Positions 19,379 through 28,163 of a DNA stretch of 64,000 nucleotides are shown here, one piece after another. The DNA comes from Paraburkholderia phenazinium (lineage in GTDB: Bacteria; Pseudomonadota; Gammaproteobacteria; Burkholderiales; Burkholderiaceae): the NCBI RefSeq assembly GCF_900100735.1, contig NZ_FNCJ01000001.1, positions 590,427-654,426 of the forward strand, written 5' to 3'. The notes beneath the pieces are model-generated. The model was not told the DNA's origin and did no database searches. It was given only the letters and a program-made list of their open reading frames with translations. Position numbers and translations under genes: made by a program. Numbering within the stretch: position 1 is the first letter of the stretch; every line of letters starts with the position of its first letter.

Positions 19379-19714
19379 ATGACAATGCCCGTGAACGCGC
19401 TCTCGTCGGCGCTGCAGCAGATGCAGGCGATGGCCGCGCAGGCCGCCGGCGGTACCGAATCGGTGGCGGATCAGTCCGGTGCGGCTAGCTCGAGCGGTTT
19501 TGCATCGGCGCTCAAGGCTTCGCTCGACAAGATCAGCGGCGACCAGAAAGCCGCCGTCGGCGAGGCGCAGGCGTTCGAAGTCGGTGCGCCCAACGTGTCG
19601 CTGAACGACGTGATGATCGATGGGCAGAAGGCCAACCTGGGCTTCCAGTTTGGCCTGCAGGTGCGCAACAAGCTGGTGTCCGCCTACAACGACATCATGC
19701 AGATGTCGGTTTGA
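19379..19714 (+). CDS. fliE: Flagellar hook-basal body protein FliE
   Basis: FliE joins the MS ring to the rod. The 111-residue protein (109 if the second ATG at 19385 is used) matches the family length of about 104-110 and ends with the conserved [44 protein letters not shown] region (only the start and end need be noted: SLNDVMI and NDIMQM). GGAG at 19370 serves either start. It is divergent from fliF, as in enterics. Confidence 0.95.
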   Translation: MTMPVNALSSALQQMQAMAAQAAGGTESVADQSGAASSSGFASALKASLDKISGDQKAAVGEAQAFEVGAPNVSLNDVMIDGQKANLGFQFGLQVRNKLVSAYNDIMQMSV

Positions 19715-19877
19715 CGATGTAGCAACTGGCGGGTGTACCGGCGGGTCTGCAGGTGTCAGGGTTGCCGGTAATCGGTCCACGAGCGGGGGCTCGCGGCCGG
19801 GATCTGTTGCGCGGCTTTGCTGCGCGTCGAGCTGCTACATTTTGCGGCAATTCGCCTTAAACCTCCTTACAGCGGCC

Positions 19878-19905
19878 TAAAGCTTTTCGCTTGCCTATCC
19901 GATAA
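19878..19905 (+). promoter_or_regulatory. Candidate FliA (sigma-28) promoter for fliST
   Basis: TAAAGCTT at 19878-19885 and TCCGATAA at 19898-19905 resemble the FliA halves TAAAGTTT and GCCGATAA, with a 12-base spacer rather than 11. It lies about 88 bases before fliS, a late gene in other bacteria. The spacing makes it weaker than the flgK site. Confidence 0.5.
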
Positions 19906-19992
19906 CCAGGTACAGGCAGAAATCCGGGCGCGACAACGTGCCGCGGAGACACGTCTCATACTTTCCGATTCCGCAGCAAAGGAGGAGCGCCG

Positions 19993-20436
19993 ATGTTTTC
20001 CCCAGGACACGCTGGAGCCAACGCATACGCACGTGTCGGCGTCGAGACAGGGGTGATGGGTGCCAATCCGCATCGTCTGATCGTCATGCTGTATCAAGGC
20101 GCTCGCCAGGCCATCGCCCAGGCACGCATGCATATGCAGCAAGGCGGTGTGACGTCGGTGGCGGCGCGCGGGGAGGCGATCAGCAAGGCGATCCGGATTA
20201 TTGAAAGCGGGCTGCAAGCGTCGCTCAACGTCGAAGCGGGCGGTGAGATCGGCGAGCGTCTGAACGCGCTGTATAGCTACATGTCGCGCCGTTTGTTCGA
20301 AGCCAACGTAAAGCAGAGCGAGGCCATGCTGGTCGAAATCGACCGCCTGCTGGCCACGCTCGAAGAAGCCTGGATCGGGATAGCCCCGGAGATCGCGCGG
20401 ATGGCGGCACAGCCGTCCGCGGAAAGTATGAGATGA
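19993..20436 (+). CDS. fliS: Flagellin export chaperone FliS
   Basis: FliS binds the C-terminus of flagellin in the cytoplasm and keeps it from polymerising before export. The 147-residue helical protein begins MFSPGHAGANAYARVGVETG and contains the family segments NPHRLIVMLYQGARQAI, INKA-like AISKAIRIIESGL and LYSYMSRRLFEANV. AGGAG 7-11 bases upstream supports the start. The stop overlaps the start of the fliT-like gene (ATGA). Confidence 0.95.
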   Translation: MFSPGHAGANAYARVGVETGVMGANPHRLIVMLYQGARQAIAQARMHMQQGGVTSVAARGEAISKAIRIIESGLQASLNVEAGGEIGERLNALYSYMSRRLFEANVKQSEAMLVEIDRLLATLEEAWIGIAPEIARMAAQPSAESMR

Positions 20437-20759
20437 CTTCGAACGCAGAATATTTTGCCCGCTACGAGGCAATCGCAGCGATTTCCGCACGCATGCTGAC
20501 GGCAGCGCGTCGCGCCCTGTGGAACGATCTGGTGCCCTTGCAGGAAGAATACCGGCACCTGGTCGACGCATTGCAGGACGCGGAAACCGGGGTGAGGCTC
20601 GACGAAGTGGAGCGGGCGCGCAAATACGACCTGATTCGCCAGATTCTGGCGGACGATGCGGCCATCCGGGATCTCGCGAACCCTCGTATGGCGAACCTGT
20701 CGGCGCTGTTTGCGGGTCGGCCGGCTCGGGTGCTCAAGGAATTGTACGGAGCCCGCTGA
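20433..20759 (+). CDS. fliT: FliT-like flagellar protein
   Basis: FliT is a small helical chaperone for the filament cap FliD and, in enterics, an inhibitor of FlhDC. The 108-residue product begins MTSNAEYFARYEAIAAISARM and is almost all helical, of FliT size. Direct motif evidence is weak because FliT proteins are poorly conserved; the assignment rests mainly on length, helical pattern and the 4-base overlap with fliS, the standard fliST pairing. Confidence 0.75.
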   Translation: MTSNAEYFARYEAIAAISARMLTAARRALWNDLVPLQEEYRHLVDALQDAETGVRLDEVERARKYDLIRQILADDAAIRDLANPRMANLSALFAGRPARVLKELYGAR

Positions 20760-20832
20760 GCTTTTTTGATTGCGATAAATTGACTGCGTTAGCCGCGCGC
20801 AGTCAGTAGCAAAATCCCCCAAAGGAACCGGC

Positions 20833-22419
20833 ATGAACGGAATCGACACGGCCATCGCTTCGCTGCTTGCGAGCCGGGTCGACAGTCTGCTCAATATTGC
20901 ACCTGGCGCCACGGGCGCCTCGCAAACCGGCGCCTCCGCGCTGAGCACCGACGCCCCGGTTACGCCGGGCGTGCCCGAGGTGCCGGCGCCGCCACCTGCC
21001 TCCGCGCAGACCATCCTGTCGGCCGTGGCGCAGACACTCAACGCGATTGTCCTGTCCGGCGGCGACGCGACTCCGGCCGTGCTCGGCCAGTTGCCGATCT
21101 GGCCCGCCGCACCGGCGCTCGACGTCGAGATGGCCGAACTTCCCCTGTTTGAATCGCTCGATGCCCAGACGGCGGGTGGCGCCGGCTCTGCCGCGCCGGG
21201 CAATGCCAACGCGGCGAATACTGCCGGCACGGCGAATGGCGCGAATGCGGCGAATGGCACGAGCAGCACGAGCGGCGCTGCGGCCAACGGCACTGCCGCG
21301 ACTACCGCCACCAGCGTGGCGGCCTCGCCGGTACCGGTACCGGTAGCGGCGCTTGCGGCAGCGCTCGAACAGACCGTGGCTGGCAGCGGCCTCTTCTACG
21401 AGGCGCATCTCGCGCAGTGGCTCGCCGGCCAGCTCACGCCCGCCGATCTCGCCAACGAACCGCAAAACCGTCTTCTCGATGGCGCCGCGCAGTTGCCGCT
21501 CGACTGGGCCGATGACGCCGACGGCGGCGGCCAGCCCGGCTCGGCCGCCGCGCAACAGGGCCGTCCGGGCGCGACGCAAGCCGGCAATGGCGGTCCCGAG
21601 GGCAACGCCGCCACACGCTCGGCGACCTCGATCCAGTCGCCCCAGGCGGCGCGTTTCGCCGCCGGCGAAGTGCTGGCGAATTCGCTTTCCGAACTGTCTT
21701 CCACGCCCGAGCGGGCGGCGCTGCATGCCGCCACTGCCCAACTGGGAGACACGCCGACCCAGACCACCCAATCGATGGCCGCAGCGGTCAATGCGGCGAC
21801 GGTGCCGCTGGTGCGCCAGCAACTCGACATGCTCGCTACCGGCCAGTTTCGCTGGAGCGGCGAAGCGTGGCCGGGCGCCAAGCTCGACTGGACCATCGAG
21901 CAGGAGGGCGACGAGTGGGAGCGCGGCGGAGGCGGCGCCGCTACGGAGGAGGACTATCCGTGGCGCACCCGGCTCACGCTGTCGTTACCGCTGCTCGGCA
22001 CGGTGGATGCGGAGCTCGTCCTCAACGGCAACAGGCTATCGGCACGGGTGCTGGCCAGTCCGCTCGGCGCGGCGCGGCTCGCCGAGCAAAGCGAGAGTTT
22101 TCGGCAGCGTCTGGCGGCAGCCGGGATCGAACTGAACGGCCTGTCGATTCGCGAGATCGGCGGCGCGGCGCCGGGAGCGACGCCGAATGCCGCCGCTGCT
22201 GCGGCTGCCCAGGCGGCCGCGGCTTCGGCCTACGCCCGGACGGCGCCGGCCGGCGAACCTGCGGGCGCGCCGCGCCGTGGCGCCAAGTCAGAGCGGCCCC
22301 AGCGGCCGGCGCGTCCCGAACGCTCCGAGTGGCCGCAGCGTCAGTCCCGTGCGGCTCGCCCCGAGCGCGCCCAATGGCCGACCACGACGCCCGATACCGA
22401 TTTCGACTGGGACATGTGA
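20833..22419 (+). CDS. FliK-like protein (second Flg_hook-type domain protein)
   Basis: This 528-residue protein resembles FliK in layout: a long Ala/Gly/Thr/Asn-rich N-terminal and middle part (about residues 35-180 and 220-320) and a structured C-terminal region (about residues 375-450) with TLSLPLLGTVDAELVLNG, then SFRQRLAAAGIELNGLSIREIGG, which fits the FliK/Flg_hook fold. The tail is rich in Ala, Arg and Pro. A canonical FliK with a clearer Flg_hook domain is at 11944, so this is a paralogue or a distant relative. It overlaps the following FlhB-C gene by ATGA, which links it to the export-switch step. Function is inferred. Confidence 0.75.
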   Translation: MNGIDTAIASLLASRVDSLLNIAPGATGASQTGASALSTDAPVTPGVPEVPAPPPASAQTILSAVAQTLNAIVLSGGDATPAVLGQLPIWPAAPALDVEMAELPLFESLDAQTAGGAGSAAPGNANAANTAGTANGANAANGTSSTSGAAANGTAATTATSVAASPVPVPVAALAAALEQTVAGSGLFYEAHLAQWLAGQLTPADLANEPQNRLLDGAAQLPLDWADDADGGGQPGSAAAQQGRPGATQAGNGGPEGNAATRSATSIQSPQAARFAAGEVLANSLSELSSTPERAALHAATAQLGDTPTQTTQSMAAAVNAATVPLVRQQLDMLATGQFRWSGEAWPGAKLDWTIEQEGDEWERGGGGAATEEDYPWRTRLTLSLPLLGTVDAELVLNGNRLSARVLASPLGAARLAEQSESFRQRLAAAGIELNGLSIREIGGAAPGATPNAAAAAAAQAAAASAYARTAPAGEPAGAPRRGAKSERPQRPARPERSEWPQRQSRAARPERAQWPTTTPDTDFDWDM

Positions 22420-22739
22420 TGAGCCGCAGGAATCGCAAAAGCGCGGCCGCGCTCGTCTACGACGCCCAAAGCAGCGAATTCGCGCCGCGCGTGGTCGCGA
22501 AGGGCTATGGGCTCGTCGCGGAGATGATCATTCAGCGCGCCAAGGAGGCCGGCCTCTATGTGCACGAGGCGCCCGAGATGGTGTCGCTGCTAATGCAGGT
22601 GGACCTCGATTCGCGCATCCCGCCACAGCTCTATCAGGCGGTGGCGGAACTGCTGGCCTGGCTGCACCGGCTGGAAAGCGGCGCGGCGGACGAGCCGCCG
22701 TCGACGGCCATCGAGCCGGTCGGCGCGAAGCGCGTCTAG
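22419..22739 (+). CDS. Stand-alone FlhB C-terminal-domain protein
   Basis: The 106-residue product matches the cytoplasmic domain of FlhB (export switch) from its ALxYD segment onward: AALVYDAQSSEFAPRVVAKGYG, then VHEAPEMVSLLMQVDLDSRIPPQLYQAVAELLAWLH. It has no membrane helices and starts just after where the autocleavage motif NPTH would stand; that motif is absent (SRRNRKSAA is there instead). Similar small proteins are known in other flagellated bacteria (YlqH/FhlB type). It is translationally coupled to the FliK-like gene, so it may pair with it in substrate switching. It ends the flagellar locus. Confidence 0.85.
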   Translation: MSRRNRKSAAALVYDAQSSEFAPRVVAKGYGLVAEMIIQRAKEAGLYVHEAPEMVSLLMQVDLDSRIPPQLYQAVAELLAWLHRLESGAADEPPSTAIEPVGAKRV

Positions 22740-22818
22740 GGCGCATCCCGCACTATGCGGCCCGCTTGCCCTGCAGCCGCAACATCAGCCGCGACTACAC
22801 ACACAACTACAGCCGCAG

Positions 22819-24237
22819 CTACAGACGCAACATCAACTTGAGCAGTGCATTGACGCGCTTGCCGTACGGCGGCGAAATCAGCCCACGGGCATTCCAGCGC
22901 GCCTGGGTGAGCACCGGCTTCATCTTCGAGAAGGTCACGAAACCCTCATAGCCGTGATAGGCGCCCATTCCGCTCGCGCCGACTCCGCCAAACGGCAGGC
23001 TTTCGCAGGCTAGATGCATCAACGTTTCGTTGACCGCCATGCCGCCGGCGATGGTTTCCTGCTCGACCCGTTCGATGGTCCTTGCATCCTCGTCGTAGAG
23101 ATACAGTGCGAGCGGCCGCGGCCGGGCGTTGATCCAGGCGATCGCTTCATCGAGCGTGTCGTACGGCACGATCGGCAGCAGCGGCCCGAAAATCTCCTCC
23201 TGCATCAGCGCGCTCTGGTCGGACGCCTGGGTCACGGCGATTAGCGGAAAGCGCCGGGTGGCAGGGTCGGCGCCGCCGTCGGCGAGCGGATGGAGCTGTG
23301 CGCCCGCAGCTTGCGCCTCGTCGGCGAGGCGCTGCAGCCGGTCGAAATGACGCCCGGAGATGATCGAGGTGTAGTCGCGATTGCGCGTGAAATCCGGGTA
23401 CATCGCCGCCATCCGTGCCCGCGCCCGTTCGATGAAGGCTTGTTCCTTGCCGCGCGGCACCAGCACATAGTCCGGCGCGACGCAGGTCTGACCGGCGTTC
23501 AGCGTCTTGCCGGCAATCAGGTTGTCGACTGCGTTGTCGAAGCGCGCATGCGGGCCGATGATGGCGGGCGACTTGCCGCCCAGTTCGAGCGTGACCGGCG
23601 TCAGATGCTCGGCGGCGGCGCGCATCACCTCGTGGCCTACCTTGGTCGAGCCGGTGAACAGCAGGTGATCGAAGGGCTGCGCGCTGAAGGCGGCGGCGAG
23701 CGCGGCATCGCCGTTCACGACCGTGACCTGGTCGCGAGCGAAGGTTTGCCCGATCAGTTGTTCGAACAGCGCCGAGGTGCGCGGCGTCAGCTCCGACATC
23801 TTGATGACGGCGCGGTTGCCAGCGGTGAGGGCGCTCACCAGCGGACCGGCGGCGAGCAGCACTGGGTAGTTCCACGGCACGATGATGCCGACCACGCCGA
23901 GCGGCTGCGGAATCACCTTGGCGCGCGCCGGCAATAGCCACTTGTTGGTGCTGCGCCGCTGAGTTTTCATCCAGCGCTTGCCGTGCTTGAGCGCGGCGTC
24001 GATTTCCTCTTTCACCACGAGGAATTCCGCCAGCAGGATCTCCTCTTTCGAGCGGTTGCCGAAGTCCGCGTTCATCGCCTCGGCGAGCGCGTCGCGGTTG
24101 TCGAGCAGCATCTTGCGCAATGCCTTCAGATGCGCTGCGCGTGTTTCCCACGACGGGTACGGCGCACGCAGATAGCTGAGCCGCTGCTCGCGCAGCAGCG
24201 CTTCGAGCGCGGCAATCTCAGGCAGGTCGTTCTTCAT
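22819..24237 (-). CDS. calB: Coniferyl aldehyde dehydrogenase
   Basis: An NAD(P)-dependent aldehyde dehydrogenase of the CalB type, which oxidises coniferyl aldehyde to ferulate in lignin-derived aromatic use. The 472 residues contain the ALDH hallmarks: PWNYPVLL at 121-128, the glycine motif FTGSTKVG near 194-201, general base Glu218 in LELGGKSP and catalytic Cys252 in NAGQTCVAPDYVL. Length and the C-terminal hydrophobic end resemble CalB and the class 3 (ALDH3) family. Other medium- to long-chain aldehydes are possible substrates. It shares strand with the acyl-CoA dehydrogenase upstream (147-base gap) and converges with the flagellar genes. Confidence 0.85.
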   Translation of the reverse strand: MKNDLPEIAALEALLREQRLSYLRAPYPSWETRAAHLKALRKMLLDNRDALAEAMNADFGNRSKEEILLAEFLVVKEEIDAALKHGKRWMKTQRRSTNKWLLPARAKVIPQPLGVVGIIVPWNYPVLLAAGPLVSALTAGNRAVIKMSELTPRTSALFEQLIGQTFARDQVTVVNGDAALAAAFSAQPFDHLLFTGSTKVGHEVMRAAAEHLTPVTLELGGKSPAIIGPHARFDNAVDNLIAGKTLNAGQTCVAPDYVLVPRGKEQAFIERARARMAAMYPDFTRNRDYTSIISGRHFDRLQRLADEAQAAGAQLHPLADGGADPATRRFPLIAVTQASDQSALMQEEIFGPLLPIVPYDTLDEAIAWINARPRPLALYLYDEDARTIERVEQETIAGGMAVNETLMHLACESLPFGGVGASGMGAYHGYEGFVTFSKMKPVLTQARWNARGLISPPYGKRVNALLKLMLRL

Positions 24238-24384
24238 GTGTACTCCCCCTTGCTGGATGGGTCGGTGCGCGGTGGGCCGCGCTTATGGGTGTAGTGATTG
24301 GAGAACCGGCGAGCGTGCCGCTCGTCGAGCAGCAGGTTGAGGCGCTCAGGAGGCGGCTCATCAGGTCGCACATCGAGCCGTTCA

Positions 24385-26058
24385 TCAGGCTGGGAAAGCC
24401 CGCTCGATAATCGCCGCATGATCGAAGCTGGCCGGCAAGGTGCCGTACACCCGGCCGCTTTCGCCGCAGCCGTCGGCCAGACGTGTGGCGATGAAGGCGT
24501 CGGCGACGGCAGCCGGAGCGTGGCGCACGAGCAGCGTGGCCTGGGCGATCAGGACGATTTGCTGGGCGATCCGCCGCGCCGAGGCTTCACGCGTGTGCGG
24601 CGCCTCGTTGAGCGTGGCGGCAAGGCGCTGCAATGCCGTGGCAAGCGCGGGATGCGCCTGCGCCTGGGTCTGCCACGCGGCGAACAGCGCCTGCGCGGCA
24701 TCGGCTTCGCGCTCCACGGCGCGCAACACGTCGAGGCACATCACATTGCCTGAACCTTCCCAGATCGAATTGACCGGCGCCTCGCGATAGAAGCGCGCCA
24801 TCGGCCCCTCTTCGACATAACCGTTGCCGCCCCACACTTCCATCGCCTCGCCGGTGAATTCAAGCGTGCGCTTGCAGACCCAGTACTTGGCCGCGGGGGT
24901 GACGATGCGCCGCCACGCGCGTTCTTCGGGGGCGCTGGCGGCATCCTCGAAGGCGCGCGCGAGACGCATGAAGAGGACCGTAGCCGCTTCGGATTCCAGA
25001 GCGAGATCGGCGAGCACGTTTTGCATGAGCGGTTGCTCGGCCAGATGCCGGCCGAACGCGCTGCGATGCCGCGCGTGGTGAATTGCCTGCACCAGCGCCG
25101 CACGCATCAGCGCCGCACTGCCTATCACGCAGTCGAGCCGCGTGTAGTTCGCCATTTCGATGATGGTCGGCACGCCACGGCCTTCATCGCCGATCAGGAT
25201 GCCGTACGCGTCGAGGAATTCCACCTCGCTGCTCGCGTTCGAGCGATTCCCGAGCTTGTCTTTCAGGCGCTGGATCTGCACCGCGTTCTTGCTGCCGTCC
25301 GGGGCAAAGCGCGGCACGAAGAAACACGACAGGCCTGCCTGATCGTCGGTGCGGGCGAGCACCAGGTGGGCGTCGCATTGCGGCGCCGAAAAGAACCACT
25401 TGTGGCCGACCAGCCGGTATTCAGTGCCGCGTCCACCAGCGCCCGTGGCGTAGGCGTGAGTCTGATTGCTGCGCACATCCGAGCCGCCCTGTTTCTCGGT
25501 CATGCCCATGCCGATCATCGCCGAGCCTTTCTGCGCCAGCGGCAGGTCGCGCGGATCGTGTTCGCGGGCATAGAGCTTGTCGCGCAACGTGTCGAAGAGC
25601 GCCGGTTCGCGCTGCAGCACCGGAATGCTGGCGAAGGTCATGGTGAGCGGGCACAGCGAACCAGACTCGATCTGTGCATGCAGGAAGTAGCCGGCGCAGC
25701 GCGCTGCCATGGCGCCGCGTTGCGGATCGGAAAACGGCAGGGCGTGCAGACCTTCGCGCCGCAGCAGCGCCAGCAGGCTGTGCCACGCCGGGTGAAATTC
25801 CAGCGCGTCGATACGCTCGCCGCGCGGATTATGCGTGAACAGTTCAGGAGTGTGGCGGTTCGCCAGTTCGGCCAGCGCGAGCGTGTCCGGCGTGGTCAGC
25901 GCGGCGCCGTGGCGCAGCAGCGCGTCGCGATGCCAACCGGCGCCGTCGCGTTCGAGTGCGGCGACGAGGGCGGTATCGCAGGCAAACAGGTTGTAATCCG
26001 CGAGAGGCGGAACCTGATTCGTGACGTCGTGCGTTTTGCCGGGGCCGTGCCGTTCCAT
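24385..26058 (-). CDS. AidB-like acyl-CoA dehydrogenase
   Basis: A flavin-dependent acyl-CoA dehydrogenase of the AidB branch. The signature GMGMTEKQGGSDVRSNQT and the C-terminal helices (EFTGEAMEVWGGNGYVEEGPMAR, of which GGNGYVEE is diagnostic) are clear. With the ATG at 26058 (MERHGPGKTHDVTNQ) it has 557 residues, close to E. coli AidB (541). AidB is linked to alkylation stress, but in this branch many proteins serve acyl-CoA or other oxidation, so the role is open. It is divergent from the GMC oxidoreductase and upstream of the aldehyde dehydrogenase. An upstream ATG at 26214 would add 52 Arg/Thr-rich residues without support. Confidence 0.87.
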   Translation of the reverse strand: MERHGPGKTHDVTNQVPPLADYNLFACDTALVAALERDGAGWHRDALLRHGAALTTPDTLALAELANRHTPELFTHNPRGERIDALEFHPAWHSLLALLRREGLHALPFSDPQRGAMAARCAGYFLHAQIESGSLCPLTMTFASIPVLQREPALFDTLRDKLYAREHDPRDLPLAQKGSAMIGMGMTEKQGGSDVRSNQTHAYATGAGGRGTEYRLVGHKWFFSAPQCDAHLVLARTDDQAGLSCFFVPRFAPDGSKNAVQIQRLKDKLGNRSNASSEVEFLDAYGILIGDEGRGVPTIIEMANYTRLDCVIGSAALMRAALVQAIHHARHRSAFGRHLAEQPLMQNVLADLALESEAATVLFMRLARAFEDAASAPEERAWRRIVTPAAKYWVCKRTLEFTGEAMEVWGGNGYVEEGPMARFYREAPVNSIWEGSGNVMCLDVLRAVEREADAAQALFAAWQTQAQAHPALATALQRLAATLNEAPHTREASARRIAQQIVLIAQATLLVRHAPAAVADAFIATRLADGCGESGRVYGTLPASFDHAAIIERAFPA

Positions 26059-26522
26059 CTGCTGTCTCCGTCTTTGCCGGATGCGCGCCGGGGTCCGGTC
26101 AGGATCCGCTCGGAGCGCTGTTTTATCGGTGCATGCTGTGGCGCTTGTCATCGCGCTCGGGCGCGTTGCGCTGCGTTTGAATGCCGTGTTTGTAAGCCGC
26201 GCGGGCCTCGCCATGCCGGCGTGCAGGGGGGCTCAAGCGGTCTCGGGCGCTACCGGTTCCACCTCGGCAGCCATCTTTCATCATAGGGTCGCGCTGCGCT
26301 TTTCGTTTAGAGGGATCGCTCTGGCACGATCCCGCCGCGCGTTGGCAACGCATCCCTACAATGCGCAGGAACACACGTAGACAAGTGTGCACGAGACAGC
26401 AACCAGAGACAGTAACCACTTTGCGTGGGATCGGCCGCAACAAGCTGCATGGGACCGGAGTAAGCGCTAAAGCGCTAACTCCGGTCCCATGCAGCCACTG
26501 TGGCCCGCATCAGGAGGAGCGC
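26059..26522. other. Divergent intergenic region with long palindrome
   Basis: This 464-base region between the divergent starts of the AidB-like gene and the GMC gene has no credible gene. It should hold both promoters. Its notable content is the near-perfect palindrome at 26445-26494; the rest is unremarkable. Confidence 0.6.
26445..26494. repeat. Near-perfect 50-base palindrome upstream of the GMC gene
   Basis: The arms 26445-26468 and 26471-26494 are reverse complements over 24 bases with one mismatch (A26462 against A26477) and only two bases (AA) between them. Each arm contains CTGCATGGGACCGGAGT and AGCGCT. It ends 28 bases before the GMC start and 17 bases before its AGGAGG site. It could be an operator, a cruciform-forming site, or a copy of a short dispersed palindromic repeat. 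Confidence 0.9.
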
Positions 26523-28163
26523 ATGCAATACGACTACATCATCGTAGGTGCGGGGTCCGGCGGCTGTTCGCTGGCGGGCCGGCTGGCGGACACCTGTCCC
26601 GATGCGACGATCGCGCTGATCGAAGCCGGGCCGCACACCGACCGCAATCTGTTCGTCAACATGCCGGTCGGCGTCGCAGCCGTCGTGCCCAACAAGCTCA
26701 AGACCAACTACGGCTACGAGACCACGCCGCAACCGGCGCTCGCCGGGCGCCGCGGTTATCAACCGCGCGGGCGCGGCTTTGGCGGGTCGAGCGCGATCAA
26801 CGCCATGATCTACACGCGCGGCCATCCGCTCGATTACGACGAATGGGCGCAACTCGGCTGCGACGGCTGGGGGTGGGCCGATGTTTTGCCGTACTTTCGC
26901 CGCGCGGAGGGTAATCAACGCGGCGCCGATGCGTGGCATGGCGCGGATGGACCGCTTACGGTCAGCGATCTGCGCTATCGCAATCCGTTCTCGCAGCGTT
27001 TCGTGCAGGCCGCTCTCGAAGCGGGCCACCGGGCCAATCCCGACTTCAACGGCGTCGAGCAGGAAGGAATCGGTTTCTACCAGGTTACCCAGCGCGACGG
27101 ACGGCGCTGCAGCGTGGCGCGAGCGTATATCTACGACCGCGAGCGGCCCAATCTGCACACGCTCGCCGATGCGACGGTGCTGCGCGTGATCTTCGATGGC
27201 AAGCGGGCGAGCGGTGTCGAGATCGTGCGTGGCGGGTGCACCGAAACGCTCGAAGCGCGTGCGGAGGTGGTGCTCGCGGCGGGCGCGTTCAATACGCCGC
27301 AGTTGCTGATGTGCTCGGGGATCGGGCCGGCTGCGCAACTGCAAGCGTTCGGAATACCGGTGATTCACGACGCGCCGCAGGTCGGCCAGAACCTGATCGA
27401 CCATATCGACTTCACCATCAACAAGCGGGTGAGGTCGATCGAGCCGACTGGCTTTTCGCTGCGCGGGATCGCGCGGATGCTGCCGCAGTTCGTGACCTTC
27501 ATGCGGCACGGCACGGGCATGCTGTCGAGCAACGTCGCCGAGGCGGGCGGCTTCCTCAAGAGCAGGCCCACGCTGGAGCGCCCCGATCTGCAATTGCATT
27601 TTTGCGCCGCGCTGGTCGACGATCACAACCGCCATATGCATTGGGGGCACGGCTATTCGCTGCACGTCTGCGTGCTGCGTCCGCATAGCCGCGGCACGGT
27701 GACGCTCGCAAGCGCCGATGCGCGCGAGGCGCCGGTGATCGATCCGCGCTTCCTGAGCGATTCGCGCGATCTGGACCTGCTGGTGGAGGGCGGGCTGATT
27801 GCAAGGCGGATTCTCGACTCACCGTCGCTCGCGGTATGCGGCGGCAAGGAGTTGTACACGCATTCAGGCCAGAATCATGCTGAGTTGCGCGAGACCATCG
27901 CCGCACACGCCGATACGATTTATCACCCGGTCGCGACCTGCAGGATGGGTAGCGATGCCGCGTCCGTGGTCGATCCGCAGTTACGGGTGCGCGGCGTGAC
28001 GGGGCTGCGAATCGTCGATGCGTCCGTGATGCCGACCTTGATCGGCGGCAACACGAATGCGCCGACGGTGATGATCGGTGAGCGGGCCGCCGAGTTCATT
28101 GCGACGGCGCAGCGCGCCGGAGCCGCGGCGCAGGTTGGGGTGGCCGCCGGCGCGGTGGCTTGA
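26523..28163 (+). CDS. GMC-family FAD alcohol/choline dehydrogenase (AlkJ-like)
   Basis: An FAD-dependent glucose-methanol-choline oxidoreductase that oxidises alcohols to aldehydes. The 546 residues show the FAD dinucleotide fold YIIVGAGSGGCSLAGRL at 4-20, GMC signature 1 (GRGFGGSSAINAMIYTRG), signature 2 (GAFNTPQLLMCSGIGP) and the C-terminal active-site part with HPVATCRMG and GGNTNAPTVMIGERAAE. Length fits choline dehydrogenase and AlkJ types; substrate is unknown. The chosen ATG has AGGAGGAGC upstream. It faces away from the AidB-like and aldehyde dehydrogenase genes, so the three may act in one alcohol-to-aldehyde-to-acid route. Confidence 0.9.
   Translation: MQYDYIIVGAGSGGCSLAGRLADTCPDATIALIEAGPHTDRNLFVNMPVGVAAVVPNKLKTNYGYETTPQPALAGRRGYQPRGRGFGGSSAINAMIYTRGHPLDYDEWAQLGCDGWGWADVLPYFRRAEGNQRGADAWHGADGPLTVSDLRYRNPFSQRFVQAALEAGHRANPDFNGVEQEGIGFYQVTQRDGRRCSVARAYIYDRERPNLHTLADATVLRVIFDGKRASGVEIVRGGCTETLEARAEVVLAAGAFNTPQLLMCSGIGPAAQLQAFGIPVIHDAPQVGQNLIDHIDFTINKRVRSIEPTGFSLRGIARMLPQFVTFMRHGTGMLSSNVAEAGGFLKSRPTLERPDLQLHFCAALVDDHNRHMHWGHGYSLHVCVLRPHSRGTVTLASADAREAPVIDPRFLSDSRDLDLLVEGGLIARRILDSPSLAVCGGKELYTHSGQNHAELRETIAAHADTIYHPVATCRMGSDAASVVDPQLRVRGVTGLRIVDASVMPTLIGGNTNAPTVMIGERAAEFIATAQRAGAAAQVGVAAGAVA

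Noticed and set aside
20782..20804. Inverted repeat GACTGCG/CGCAGTC before the second FliK-like gene as a terminator
   Set aside because: The stem is short, has a 9-base loop and no T-run follows.
22740..22818. Repeated ACA/GCAACATCA motifs between the FlhB-C gene and calB
   Set aside because: Too short and irregular to call a repeat array; no CRISPR-like spacing anywhere in the window.
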